From: Maratus speciosus
Lineage: Eukaryota > Arthropoda > Arachnida > Araneae > Salticidae
Direction of reading: 5' to 3'
Assembly (NCBI GenBank): GCA_963932465.1
Contig: OZ010799.1
Coordinates: 282,358,083 to 282,422,082 of the forward strand
Length of the DNA: 64,000 nucleotides
Positions 36,601 to 49,206 of the stretch are shown here, piece after piece (position 1 is the first letter of the stretch; every line of letters starts with the position of its first letter). The position numbers were made by a program, and so were the translations under genes. The notes under the pieces are model-generated. The model did not search any database. It was not told where the DNA came from and saw only the letters and a program-made list of their open reading frames with translations.

Positions 36601-36623
36601 AAGTAAATTAAAAAGTCTTTATT

Positions 36624-36658
36624 TACATGTTTCAACTCATTTTCTGAGTCGTCGTCAG
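36624..36658 (-). ncRNA. Hammerhead ribozyme motif of a Penelope-like element
   Basis: The minus strand reads CTGACGA (36652-36658), one extra C, a 6-bp stem II (GACTCA, loop GAAAA, TGAGTT), then GAAAC (36629-36633), a two-pair stem III (AC-AU-GU) and the UA before the cleavage site. Penelope-like elements are known to carry such minimal hammerheads downstream of the coding region. It lies 80 bp past the GIY-YIG stop codon. The unpaired C next to stem II departs from the textbook core, and stem I is short. Confidence 0.5.
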
Positions 36659-36739
36659 AATGTATAATAGAAAATTACAAATGCATGATGAAAAATGGAA
36701 AAAATCCTCGAAAATAAACAAGTAATCATGTAACGCGCC

Positions 36740-37215
36740 CTATATTTTCACGATTGCTCGTGTTCCTTCTATGTCACGATGCCGTAATTTATCCAACCAT
36801 TCAACCCATAAATTCAGGATACGAAAGGATAATGTATCGTTACAAACTCCTGAACCTCTTAAACAAATTTCAATGGACTCTCTTATGAATAATTGTAAAT
36901 AAAAATTAGACCTGTAGATGATTTTACTCTCGTTAAAAAGTATGTTAATGTTCTCTATTTGATTTAGCCGGGATAAAGCAGTATTACCTCTATTGTATTT
37001 TATATCCACTATATGTTCTTTACATCTCATATTGAATTTTCGTTGGGTTATACCTATATAATGATTTTTGATTCCTCCCTCTCTAATAAATGGAATCATA
37101 TAAACTCCTGAGAGGTCATCTCTATTAATCGGAACAATTTTAGTATTTAAAAGCATTTTTAATTTTGGAACTGGCTACGCGATCAAACATAAGTCAAAAA
37201 TTCTTAAATGATTTT
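36740..37215 (-). pseudogene. Penelope-like retroelement, GIY-YIG endonuclease end
   Basis: This is the C-terminal endonuclease domain of a Penelope-like element, which nicks target DNA to prime reverse transcription. From about 37200 the minus strand reads PVPKLKMLLNTKIVP, then LSGVYMIPF (the GIY-like motif), NHYIGITQRKFNMRCKEHI (YIG and the following Arg), and ESIEICL with the conserved Glu. About 140 codons are open to the stop at 36740-36742. Upstream, a TAG interrupts the frame before PVPKLK and no reverse-transcriptase sequence follows, so this is a 5'-truncated copy. The hammerhead motif lies just downstream. Confidence 0.85.
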
Positions 37216-37412
37216 TTATATGTTCAATTAATTTTTATATGTTAAATGATTTTTTATATGTTCAAAACAATTATTTAATAAGGACTTACATCGGTTTTTC
37301 AGCATGAAAGAAACTTTGACAATATAAAGCTTATTGTTGACAATTAGAAGTACCAACATTTAATCGAACGATACCCTAAATGTTATAGAAAACTAGTGAA
37401 TGTGTTCGGACC
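37216..37412. other. Short spacer with ATGTTCAATTAATTTTTAT repeats
   Basis: Three close repeats of a TTTTTATATGTT-type phrase at 37207-37265 lie between the Penelope end and the next element. Nothing else seen. Confidence 0.5.
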
Positions 37413-39157
37413 TTTTTAGGGTTTCGTTCATCTGACGGAACCCTATTCGTCTCGCTCCTCTGTCTGTCTGTCCGTCCGTCTGTCTGTCACCGAGCCCGTT
37501 CTCAAAAACTATGCATGTTGGAGGCTTTAAATTTTGCATACTTATAGCTGAACACAACACATCATACGACAAATCATAAAATTTTGAAAAAGTCCTACAT
37601 TTAACCCTTTGGGCTCCCACAAGTGTATTTTAAACAATTCTTTCTAAGTGAGTCCCTAATTATGTTGAAGGCGTCAAATTTTGCTTACTTATAGCTGGGC
37701 ACCTCAGATCAAACGACAAATCATAAAATTTTGAAAAAGTCGCACATTTAATCCTTTGGACTCCCACATGTGTATTTTAAACAATTCTTTCTATGTGAGC
37801 CTCTAATTAGGTTGGAGACGTGAAATTTTGCTTACTTATAGCAGAATACCTCACATCAAACGACAAATCATAAAATTTTGAGAAAGTTGTAAATTTAACC
37901 CTTTGGGGTCTCATATGTGTATTTTAAACAATTCTGTCTAAGTGAGATCTAATTAGGTTGGAGGCGTCAAATTTTGCATACTTATAGCTGAACACCTCGC
38001 ATCAAACGACAAATCATAAAAATTTGAAAAAGTCGTACATTTAACCCTTTGGGCTCCCCCATGTGTATTTTAAACAATTCTTTCAAAGTGAGCCCCTAAT
38101 TAGGTTGGAGACGTGAAATTTTGCATACTTATAGCAGAACACCTCACATCAAACGAAAAATTTAAAAAATTTCAAAAAGTCGTACATTTAACCCTTTGGG
38201 CTCCCATATGTGTATTTTAAACAATTCTTTCTAAGTGAGCCCCTATTTAGGTTGGAGACGTGAAATTTGGCATACTTATAGCTGAACACATCACATCAAA
38301 TAAAAAACTATAAAATTTTGAAAAGTGGTATATTTAACCCTTTGGCCTCCCACATGTGTATTTTAAAGAATTCTTTCTAATTGAACCCCCTAATTAGGTT
38401 GGAGGCGTGAAATTTTGCATACTTATAGCTGAACACCATCATGCGACAAATCATAAAATTTTGGAAAAGTCGTACATTTACCCCTTTGGGCTCCCACATC
38501 CGTATTTTAAGCAATTCTTTCTAACTGAGCCCCTTTTTAAATTGGAGATTTGAAATTTTGCATACTTATAGCAGAACACCTGAGGCCAGGCGGCAAATCA
38601 TAAAATCTTGAAAAAGATTTACGTTTAACCCTTTGAGCTACCACATGTGTATTTAAGCAATTCTTTCTAAGAGAGCCCCTAATTAAGTTGGAGACATGAG
38701 TTTTTGCATATGTATAGCTGAATACCTCAGACCACATGACAAATCATAAAATTTTCAAAAAGTCTAATATTATTTACTCCTCCGGGCTCTAACTTGTGTA
38801 TTTTAAGCAATTTTTCTAACCTTCATCCTTTTCACCTGGGGAGCACTTTTCTAACTTTTGCCGTTAACTTAACCCTTTGACCATTTTTTCATATTATGCA
38901 CCATAGCCTTACATATTTTAGTTCCACTTTTTACCGCCAGAGGCGCCTACTTATCTCGTGTGCTATGGGCCCAATCCCCTCGACCAATATATCTACGGAT
39001 AGTATGTAAAACGGAGTTTCTCTCGGATAGAGGTTTGTTTAGAATAGAGTGCGCCCCTGGTTGCGAAATGTAGAACTAACAGATTTTTCAAAAGGATAAA
39101 GTGTTTTGAAAGGAATATTAAACAAAACCCTCTGCGCGATCTGTGATCACACTTACC
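37413..39157 (+). mobile_element. Helentron-like (HINE) element, family D
   Basis: It starts TTTTTAGGG with hairpin arms AGGGTTTCGT (37418-37427) and ACGGAACCCT (37435-37444). A CTGTCTGTCCGTC microsatellite (37460-37487) follows, then nine units of 143-150 bp marked by CTTATAGC (37540 to 38567, last as TGTATAGC near 38712). After the units comes a conserved tail with CGCCTACTTATC and GAGTGCGCCCCTGG, the inverted terminal copy AACAAAACCCT (39121-39131) and a 3' hairpin around GATC-TGT-GATCACAC. The second full copy at 47.0-49.2 kb confirms both ends. Non-coding. Confidence 0.85.
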
Positions 39158-41034
39158 CACTTGTTTCTGTTATTGTCAGCAGTCAGAAAATTCAACCACC
39201 GTTCTATAAAATTTACACGAATTCTAAAAATTATTTTAAATCAACCCGAACCTTATAGGAAATGTATAAAATGGAAAATAATAATTTTACATGAAATACA
39301 ACTCGATCCAAACTTACTATACTTCAACACGCGCATGCTATAAAGAATATATATCGTTATATACGAAATTTTAATGAATTTACGTGACAAATGTCATCAA
39401 AACAAGTCAAATGCTAAGACATTTACTTATATTCATATGTACTAATTCTTATTGGTAAATACAGAATCCCAGTACCAGTTGTAACAACTTTAACAAGAAA
39501 TAGAACACATTGGATTAAACTGTTTTTGTCAAGGAAACCAGGATCTATTTATACATTCTAAAAATTACGGTGTCTAATTCCCACCCAAATGCGTTTCTTT
39601 TGTTTATATTTTAAACTGTTTTAGGAATAATTTAATGAATTTTCTTTTGGAATTTTCTTTTCAAAATAAAACTAAATGATCAGGCTTGACGAAAATGACC
39701 ACTATCTGCATCCCAACAGTACTAAAATTTACGGTCAAAACGTCTAAATATGGGTATATACGGTGCTATTACATACGATGTAATGTGATCTCTATCCCGA
39801 AGTTCTGAATTAAATGATAAATTGCATACTCAGTCACTGGAAGAATGACTCTTCACTTCAAGCGTTTTAGTACTAGTATCAACAAATTTAACATAACACA
39901 TGCTAAGTCGATTAAAAAGACTTTGATAATGCTAAAGTTATGAAAATAACATCCTTTTTTGGATTGTATCGATTACATTTTTTTTAATTACCAGTGTTGG
40001 CACATTTCGGGCTTCAGAAAGTGAGATGCCAGATCGCCAAATGATATAAATATTTATTACAAGGAAAACTGGTGGATTATTATGCTTGTTTGAGTATGCA
40101 TTACGATAACGGATTCTGATTACACGTAACAGATAAATTATTTTTGATCGTAGGGTAAGAGGGTTAATTATGACCACTTTTTACATTTTCAACATTTTTT
40201 TTTTTTTTGCTTATTTCTATTTGGAAACGTGGTGTTTTTAGTACATAGGAAGAAACATTGATCATTTCAGAACACCTTTTAAAAACTTTAATTTTCATGG
40301 CTGTTTTTTTTAAAGTTAAAAAGTCCCTAAAAATCTCACAATCACATAAGTTTGGCGTAATTAAGACCACTAATGGGGAAATTATGACCACTATATTTTC
40401 TCTTTAGACTTGCTAATACACATTATTTTGGGGTAATTGAGACCACTTTGAACACACAAATTCATTTGTTATAGAATATTAAATCCCTCATAAGAAACAG
40501 ATGTATTGAGGCACGTTCTACCGTTTTATAATAACAAACAACATTTTCAAGAGGTTTTGAAGAATTGGATACATTTGAGTGTTATCTATAATGATAAGAA
40601 ACTATGATCCGCTCTAGTTGAAAGTATTATTTTTTTTTCTTTTCAACGCTTCCAACATAGTTGAAAATTGTTTATGAATTCTGCTTGTGTGTCTGGCTGC
40701 AATATTTTCATCTGTGTTCCAATGTTGTATCTCAGGAAAATATACTCGGATTGCTTTGGAGTTGATATATGCTATTGAAAATTACCATGGCATGATTGGT
40801 ATTAATAGTGAAGTGTGTAGCATTTATAGTTTATTTACAGCTGCATTGAAATTCCGTTCCGTTACGTCTATAGGGGGAAATCATTTACGTTGTAATTTAA
40901 TGATGTTAAACCATTCCAAACATATTAAAATTTATATTTATTACTGCGCTGCACTACAAAAGGATTTGTATTGAATACGTATTTTGTAGCATTAATTTAC
41001 AGGGATACACAAAATAATTCGGTTAAGAGACTGT
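39158..41034. other. No recognised gene; repeated GACCACT phrases
   Basis: At 40151-40450 the sequence begins TAGGGTAAGAGGGTTAATTA and repeats an AATT-GACCACT phrase four times (near 40166, 40358, 40379, 40437). The start resembles the GGGTAAAGTGCCC ends of the 830-bp elements, so this may be a related element with an unfound right end. A 95-codon frame at 40687-40974 has no recognisable motif. Confidence 0.45.
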
Positions 41035-41490
41035 CTATTAACAATAGAAATTTCTGGATACGCTTTTTCAATTGTTGTGCGCTTTTCTGAATTTAACTAA
41101 CGTTTCTTCTAATAGTTGGTGCGTATAAATTCTATATATCATATACAGGGCAGCGCATAGATCTCGAATACATTTCCGTTAATCGGGGGAAATTGCGGAA
41201 GGAGAATTTTCAGCTTTCTTAACCGAAATAAAATTTTGCATACTGTGTAGAATGCATACAAATCTATACAATATATACAGGTGCTTGTACAAACGAATTC
41301 AAATATCTTTTCAATTATTAGTGGTAATTCCTGAAATTGGGTTTGTAAATGTGTTATGCTCTTTTGAAATTGTTTATTTATATATGAACTTTTACCTTCA
41401 AAAACTGTGAAATTTTGTTACAAGTATTTTTGGAATGTGATTTAAACAGTTTCATAATCTATGCTCGACGCATGATTTTTTGCTCTTATT
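41035..41490 (+). mobile_element. Tail fragment of Helentron-like family A
   Basis: CAGTTTCATAATCTATGCTCGACGCATGATTTTTT-like sequence (about 41450-41484) is the inverted form of the family-A tail, with its ATGC/GCAT hairpin. Upstream pieces such as ATATATACAGGTGCTTGTAC resemble its units. No head is present. Confidence 0.5.
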
Positions 41491-41796
41491 TAATTTCGGC
41501 ATAAATTGTATCCTGATGTTGTGGTGGTTTTTGTAAAAGTTTGGTTATTTCAAGTGACAAAACAGATGACAACTAATCTATTCGATGGCAACGAATCTCT
41601 TGATACGCAAAAATCGGCAAGTACTCTGGGAAATTACAGACGACGATATAAAAGCATAGCTTGACCGAAATAATAATTAGCACCGTTAAATAAATTATTC
41701 AATCAAAAAATAAGGAATATTATGCAGTGGAAAACGAATCCAAAAAGATGTAGAAATCTATAACACACAGTGAGGCTACAATATTAGCTGTAGCAT
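41491..41796. other. No recognised feature
   Basis: AT-rich spacer upstream of the CACTG element. Nothing supported. Confidence 0.5.
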
Positions 41797-42359
41797 CACT
41801 GAAAAAAATGAGGTACTGAAAAATGAGTAAATCGATGTACTCATATGGAATTGAGTATGTTTGAATCAAAAATGAATCTATCCTTTTTTCAATTTTGAGA
41901 CATAACATGACATCAAACTCAAACAAAACGATAATTTTGTACTCTGTAATGGTTTATTTCGTTTATGACAGCATAAAAGATGTTTATTAATGTAAATATT
42001 AAACTATGCACAGTATTTTAAAATAATTTCAAAGGGCTTGCAAGCAATGCTCTTGTCATAAAGATATTCGATTTGTGTATCTTGCTAATAATTTTGCTAT
42101 TTAAAAAATAATAATAAATAATCAATTAAATGTTTCTTGTTAATAATTTTGAAGGGGAAATAAACGCCAGTACATTTTTACTTTGATTTTTAGGTTCAGG
42201 GGGGGGGGGGGCAGTTCATAATGATTCATATATAAACACAACCATGGAATCAAAAATGAGTTCATGCGTTTCTCAATTTTGAGAACATTTGGATCGGAGC
42301 TATTTTGAGTATGTGATGTATTTAAAATTGAGTACTTTTTACTCAATTTTGAGTACCCA

Positions 42360-42408
42360 TTTTTAGGGTTTCGTTCATCTCACGAAACCCTATTCGTCTC
42401 GCTCCTCT

Positions 42409-42442
<34 letters not shown>

Positions 42443-43431
42443 CCGTCACAGAACCCGTTCTCAGAAACTATACATGTTAGAGACTTGAAATTTTGGGTAC
42501 TTATAGCTGAACACCTCACATCAAACAACAAATCATAAAATTTTGAAAAAGTTGGTAATTAACCGAATTACGGGCTAATTAACTTCTAAAATTAACCAAT
42601 CCACCTTTTTAATTTATCAAAAGCACCTCTCTGACTACAATTGGACCCTTTTTGCGAGGCTAGCTTCGGAGCACTACCATTGGAGGATGCACGAAAGCTG
42701 AACCCCGATTTTATCTGGCGAGGCTAGCAAACTGCAGACTTGATTTTTTATCTCAGACATTACGGCGCGCTCGCGGTTTTTATTTTAATACGAAATTTAA
42801 ACTTTTTAAATATTAAATTTTTTCATTAAATTTTTTGCCATCCTGATTTGAAATTCTTCGGTGATTTCATACATACCCAATTCAAACTCCTAGCTTAATT
42901 ACAAGCGGAGATATTAATTATTATTTAATTAATTAGGTTTCATTTCCATGAAATGCGGGTGGCACGTGCTTTTTAAACCCCGAAATAATTTAAATTAGGA
43001 AATATATCAATTTGCATGAGGTTCAGCGCTATCAGATAAGTATATTCGAGGTGAGAAAAAGCGTGCTTCGCCCGCTATCGCATAATTTTTGTTAGGATTG
43101 TGTCGATGGGAAGGGGGGGGGTAATACTTTTGATTAAATATCCCAATTAAATCGAATTACAGATATTATTATGACAAAGACCAGCGTGCTTCACCCGTTA
43201 TCGGATAATTTCTATCTTTCTGTGCGTGATAGCTTATTTGTAAGTTGCGATATTAATTTTTATTTAATGAATGTGTAGTGGACAATGGGGTGCGTTTTGG
43301 ATCATTTTTAGGCAAACGGGGAGAGGCGCTGGTTTTCTTTTTTAAAAATTAGCTTTTATGACCTTTTTAGATACCGTTTTTGAGGGAGTCCTCAGATATA
43401 TGCTACTTATTAAATATAAAAATGTCAAATT
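42360..43431 (+). mobile_element. Helentron-like element E, head and first part
   Basis: The head TTTTTAGGG has hairpin arms AGGGTTTCGT (42365-42374) and ACGAAACCCT (42382-42391), then a pure CTGT tract (42407-42438). One unit follows, then a unique body matching element F (TTAACTTCTAAAATTAAC near 42580; TTTTTAAATATTAAATTTTTT near 42804). Instead of the tandem units and tail, the sequence continues into the satellite array. Confidence 0.75.
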
Positions 43432-46400
43432 TTTAGTTACCACTATTTCCGAATAGTAATTTTAGCAAGTTTCTTAATTTCTAGCTTAAGACCGCCACCA
43501 ACTCGAGTAACATATCCACTGATAGGTTTTTTAACACAGTTTCGTTCAGATACACTTTTGTTATGAATAGTGTGCGCTCCCTGGTGGTGGAATGCGGAAC
43601 TAACAGAATTCTTGGTTAATAACGCCACCATTACGAATCCTGTATCTACGGAAAGGTTGCGTGAAGGAGTTTCCTTCAGATACGCTTTTGGTACGAATAG
43701 AGTGCGCTCCCTGGCGGCGGAATGCGGAACTAACGTAAAGCAATTTTGTTAAAATTAGGAAAAATAACAAGTAGATGTGTCTTGAAACTTTAAGATAGTT
43801 CATAACACATTGAGATATATGCTACTTATTAAATATAAGAATGTCAAAAGTTTAGTTACCACTATTTCCGAATAGTAATTTGTGCAAATATCTTAAATTC
43901 TTGCTTAAGACCGCCACCACCTCGAGTAACATATCTACTCGTAGGTTGTTTAACGGACTTTCCTTTCGACACAGTTTTGTTATGAATAGAGTGCGCTCCC
44001 TGGTGGTGGAATGTGGAACTAACAGAATTCTTGGTTAAGACCGCCACCTTCCCGACCCATGTACCTACGGAAAGGTTGCGTGAAGGGGTTCGTTCAGACA
44101 TGTTTTTGTTAAGAATAGAGTGCGCTCCCTGGTGGTAGAATGTGGAACTAACATAATGCGATTTTGTTAAATTTAGGAAATATAACAAGGCGATCTGCTT
44201 GCGACTTTAAGATAGTTCATAACACATTGAGATATACTCTACTTATTAAATATAAGACTGTCAAAAGTTTAGTTACCACTATTTCCTTATAGTAATTTGT
44301 GTAAATATCTTAAATTCTTGCTTAAGACCGCAACCACCTCGAGTAACATATCTACTGATAGGTTGTTTAACGGACTTTCCTTCCGCTCCAGTTTTGTTAT
44401 TAATAGAGTGCGCTCCCTGGTGGTAGAATGTGGAACTAACATAACGCGATTTTGTTAAATTTAGGAAATATAACAAGGCGATCTGCTTGCGACTTTAAGA
44501 TAGTTCATAACACATTGAGATATATGCTACTTATTAAATATAAGAATGTCAAAAGTTTAGTTACCACTATTTCCTTATAGTAATATAGTAATTTGTGCAA
44601 ATATCTTAAATTCTTGCTTAAGACCGCCACCACCTCGAGAAACATATCTACTGATAGGTTATTTAACGGACTTTCCTTCGGACACAGTTTTGTTATGAAT
44701 AGAGTGCGCTCCCTGGTGGTGGAATGTGGAACTAACAGAATTCTTGGTTAAGACCGCCACCTTCCTGACCCATGTATCTACGGAAAGGCTGCGTGAAGGG
44801 GTTTCGTTGACACATGTTTTTGTTAAGAATACAGTGCGCTCCCTGGTGGTGGAACACGGAACTAACATAACGCGATTTTGTTAAAATTAGGCAATCTAAC
44901 AAGGCGATCTGTTTAACATATCTACTGATAGTTTGTTTAATGGACTTTCCTTCCGAAACTGTTTTGTTATGAATAGAGTGCGCTCCCTGGTTGTAGAATG
45001 TGGAACTAACATAACGCGATTTAATTAATTTTAGGAAATATAACAAGGCGATCTGCTTGCGACTTTAAGATAGTTCATAACATATTGAGATATATGCTAC
45101 TTATTAAATATAAAAATGTCAAAAGTTTAGTTACCACTATTTGCGAATAGTAATTTGTGCAAATATCTTAAATTCTTGCTTAAGACCGCCACCACCTCGA
45201 GTAACATACTACTGATAGGTTGTTTAACAGACTTTCCTTCCGCTCCAGTTTTGTTATTAATAGAGTGCGCTCCCTGGTGGTAGAATGTGGAACTAACATA
45301 ACGCGATTTTGTTAAATTTAGGAAATAGAAAAAGGCGATCTGCTTGACACTTTAAGATAGTTCATAACACATTGAGATATATGCTACTTATTAAATATAA
45401 AAATGTCACAAGTTTTGTTACCACCATTACCGAATAGTAATTTCTGAAAATATCTTAAATTCTTGTTTAAGACCGCCACCACCTCGAGTAACATATCTAC
45501 TGATAGGTTGTTTAACGGACTTTCCTTCCGACACAGTTTTGTTATGAATAGAGTGCGCTCCCTGGTGGTGGAATGTGGAACTAACAGAGTTCTTGGTTAA
45601 GACCACCGCCATCCCGACGCATGTATCTACGGAAAGGGTGCGTGAAGGCGTTTCGTTCAGATATGTTTTTGTTAAGAATACAGTGCGCTCCCTGGTGGTG
45701 GAATACGGAACTAACATAACGCGATTTTGTTCAAATTAAGCAATCTCACAAGGCAATTTGTTTAACATATCTACTGATAGGTTGTTTAACGGACTTTCCT
45801 TCCGATACAGTTTTGTTATGAATAGAGTGCGCTCCCTGATGGTAGAATGTGGAACTAACATAACGCGATTTAATTAATTTTAGGAACTATAACAAGGCGA
45901 TCTGCTTAAAACATTAAGATAGTTCATAACACATTGAGATACATGCTTCTTATTAAATATAAAAATGTCAAAAGTTTAGTTACCACTATTTCCGAATAGT
46001 AATTTGCGCAAATATCTTAAATTCTTGCTTAAGACCGCCAACATCTCGAGTGACATATCAACTGATAGGTTGTTTAACGGACTTTCCTTCCGACACAATT
46101 TTGTTATAAATAAATAGGATGCGCTCCCTGGTGAGGGAATGTGGAACTAACAGAATTCTTGCTTAAGACCGCCAAAATCTCGAGTGACATATCTACTGAT
46201 AGGTTGTTTAACGGACTTTCCTTCCGACACAATTTTGTTATAAATAAATAGGATGCACTCCCTGGTGAGGGAATGTGGAACTAACAGAATTCTTGGTTAA
46301 GACGCCACCATCCCGACCCATGTATTTACGGAAAGGTTTCGTGAACGCGTTTCGTTCAGATATGTTTTTTTTTAAGAATACAGTGCGCATCCTGGTGGTG

Positions 46401-46980
46401 GAATACGGAACTAACATAACGCTACTTTGTTAAAATTAGGCAATCTAAGAAGGCGATCTGTTTAACATATCTACTGATAGGTTGTTTAACGGACTTTCCT
46501 TCCAAGACAGTTTTGTTATGAATAGAGTGCGTTCCCTGGTGGTAGAACTTGGAACTAACATAACACGATTTTGTTAAATTTTGGAATTATAACAAGGCGA
46601 TTTGCTAACACATTGATATATATGCTACTTATTAAATATAAAAATGTCAAAAGTTTAGTTACCACTATTTCCGAATAGTAATTTGTGCAAATATCTTAAA
46701 TTCTTCCTTAAGACCGCCACCACCTCGAGTAACATATCTACTGATCGGTTGTTTAACGGTCTTTCCTTCCGACACACTTTTGTTATGAATAGAGTGCGCT
46801 CCCTGGTGGTGGAAAGTGGAACTAACAGAAATCTTGGTTAAGACCGCCACCATCCCGACCCATGTATCTACTGAAAGGTTGAGTGAACGCGTTTCGTTCA
46901 GATATGTTTTTGTTAAGAATACAGTGCGCTACCAGGTGGTGGAATACGGAACTAACATAACGCGATTTTGTTAAAATTAG
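43432..46980. repeat. Higher-order satellite with 18 subunits of about 130 bp
   Basis: Each subunit holds GAGTGCGCTCCCTGGTGGTG or a variant, and TATCTACTGATAGGTT- or ATCTACGGAAAGGTT-type blocks. Subunits are grouped by a spacer beginning TTAGTTACCACTATTTCCGA. Spacer starts lie near 43432, 43850, 44269, 44559, 45125, 45414, 45978 and 46650, enclosing 2, 2, 1, 3, 1, 3, 4 and 2 subunits. The subunit matches the tail of elements D and F (TATCTACGGATAG to GAACTAACAG). Minus-strand frames of 60-116 codons repeating STFHHQGAHSI arise because subunits are often a multiple of three long; I do not regard them as genes. Confidence 0.9.
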
Positions 46981-47008
46981 GCATTCGACTTTCGTTATAG
47001 CGAAAGAC

Positions 47009-49206
47009 TTTTTAGGGTTTCGTTCATCTGACGAAACCCTATTCGTCTCACTCGTTTGTCTGTCTGTCTGTCTGTCCGTCTGTCCGTCACAGAGCACGTT
47101 CTCAGAAACTATACATGTTAGAGATTTGAAATTTTGGGTACTTATAGCTGAACACCTCACATTAAACAACAAATCATAAAATTTTGAAAAAGTTGGTAAT
47201 TAACTGAATTACGGACTAATTAACTTCTAAAATTAACTAATCCACGTTTTAAAGCAGATTCAAATGAACTTTCTGCAAATTATCCGTGTTTCTCCTAAGG
47301 GTTGCCAGTAAAACCAGCCGATGCATGGTTACCACGGAGGAAATTAAGCCGAAAAATGAAGTGGGCATTATAAATCGAAATCGCATATCAGAAAATATTG
47401 GTCCCAGAAATTTGTAAATGGAATAGACAGACGCAGAAAAAAATCTACTTTCATTTGGTATAAAGTTCACATTTCTGCGATGTGTATAATTTAAAATATC
47501 CACTAAAAATCGATCGATAAAAATTTATTTTCTTTAATTGGAAAGACAAAGAAAAAAGATTTCAAATCAAAAGACTTCAAAGCAGGTAGACATGACGATG
47601 CTGCGGTTTTTCTTAGCATATTTTAATACGGAATTTTAACTTTTTAAATATTAAATTTTTTGATTAAATTTTAAGGCATCCCGATGTCAAATTTCTCGCT
47701 GATTTTATTGATACCCATTTCTAAGTCCTATCTTAATTACAAGCTGAAATATTAATTATTATTTAATTAATCGGTTTAACTCGCAGAAGAATAAATGTCG
47801 GTAACTCCCACATGTGTATTTTAAACAATTCTTTCTAAGTGAGCCCCTAATTATGTTGGAGACATGAAATTTCGGGTACTTATAGCTGGACACCTCACAT
47901 CAAACAACAAGTGATAAAATTTTGGAAAATGTAGTACATTTAACCCTTTGGGCTCGCACAAGTGTATTTTAAACAATTCTTTCTAAGTGAGCCACTAATT
48001 ATGTTGGAGGCGTGAAATTTTGCATACATATAGCTGGACACATCACATCAAACAACAAGTGATAAAATTTTGAAAAAGTCGTACATTTAACCCTTTGGGG
48101 TCCCGCATGTGTATTTTAAACAATTCTTTCTAAGGTGAGCTCCTAATTAGTTTGGAGGCGTGAAATTCTGCATACTTATAGCTGAACACCACACATCAAA
48201 GGACAATTGATAAAATTTTGAAAAAAGTCGTACATTTAACCCTTTGGGCTCCTGCATGTGTATTTTAAACAATTACTTCTAAGTGAGCCTCTAATTAAGT
48301 TGGAAGCGTGAAATTTTGCATTCTTATAGCTGAACACCTCACATCAAACGACAAATCATAAAATTTTGAAAATGCGTACGTTTAACCCTTTGGGCTCCCA
48401 CATGTGTATTTTAAACAATTCTTTCTAAGTGAGTCCCTATTTAGGTTGGAGGCGTGAAATTTTGCATACTTATAGCTCAACATCCCAGATTACACGTCAA
48501 ATAATAAATTTTGAAAAAGTTTTATGTTTAACCCTTTCAACTCCAGCTCGTGTATTTTAAGTAATTCTTTCTAACTGAGCCCCTAATTAAATTGGAGATT
48601 TTAAATTTTGCATACTTATAGCAGAACACCTGAGGCCAAGCGACAAATCATAAAATCTTGAATATGTCTTACGTTTAACCCTTTGAGCTACCACATATGT
48701 ATTTGAAGCAATTCTTTCTAAGAGAGCCCCTAATTAAGTTGGAGACATGAAATTTTGCATACGTATAGCTAAATACCTCAGACCACACGACAAACCATAA
48801 AATCTTCAAAAAGTGCTATATTATTTACCTCTCCGGGTTCTAGCTTGTGTATTTTAAGTAATTTGTCTAACATCCGTCCTTTTAACTAGGGGAGAAATTT
48901 TCCAACTTTTGCCGACACCCCTTTCACCCTTCTTTCATATTGTGCACCATAGCCTTACATATTTTAGTTCCATTTTTTGCCGCCAGGTGCGCCTACTGAT
49001 CTCAGGTGCTATGGGCCCAATCCCCTCCACTAATATATCTGCGGATAGTATGTAAAACGGGATTTCGTTCGGATAGATGTTTGTTTAGAATCGAGTGCGC
49101 CCCCTGGTTGCGAAATGTGGAAGTAATAGATATTTCAAAAAGATAAAGTGTTTTGAAAGGAATATTAAACGAAACCCTCTGTGCGATCTGTGATCACACT
49201 TACCTG
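47009..49206 (+). mobile_element. Helentron-like (HINE) element F, full length
   Basis: The head hairpin is AGGGTTTCGT (47014-47023) and ACGAAACCCT (47031-47040), preceded by an unrelated hairpin CTTTCG-TTATAG-CGAAAG (46989-47006). A CTGT tract (47057-47087), a unique body and seven units of about 147 bp follow (47.8-48.8 kb). The tail is conserved with element D. The inverted terminal copy AACGAAACCCT (49168-49178) and 3' hairpin GTGCGATC/GATCACAC (49181-49188, 49192-49199, one mismatch) close it. Non-coding. Confidence 0.85.

Noticed and set aside
43862..45717. Minus-strand open frames repeating STFHHQGAHSI through the satellite
   Set aside because: The frames stay open because many subunits are a multiple of three long. 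Copies have different starts, stops and frameshifts, and no domain is recognisable.
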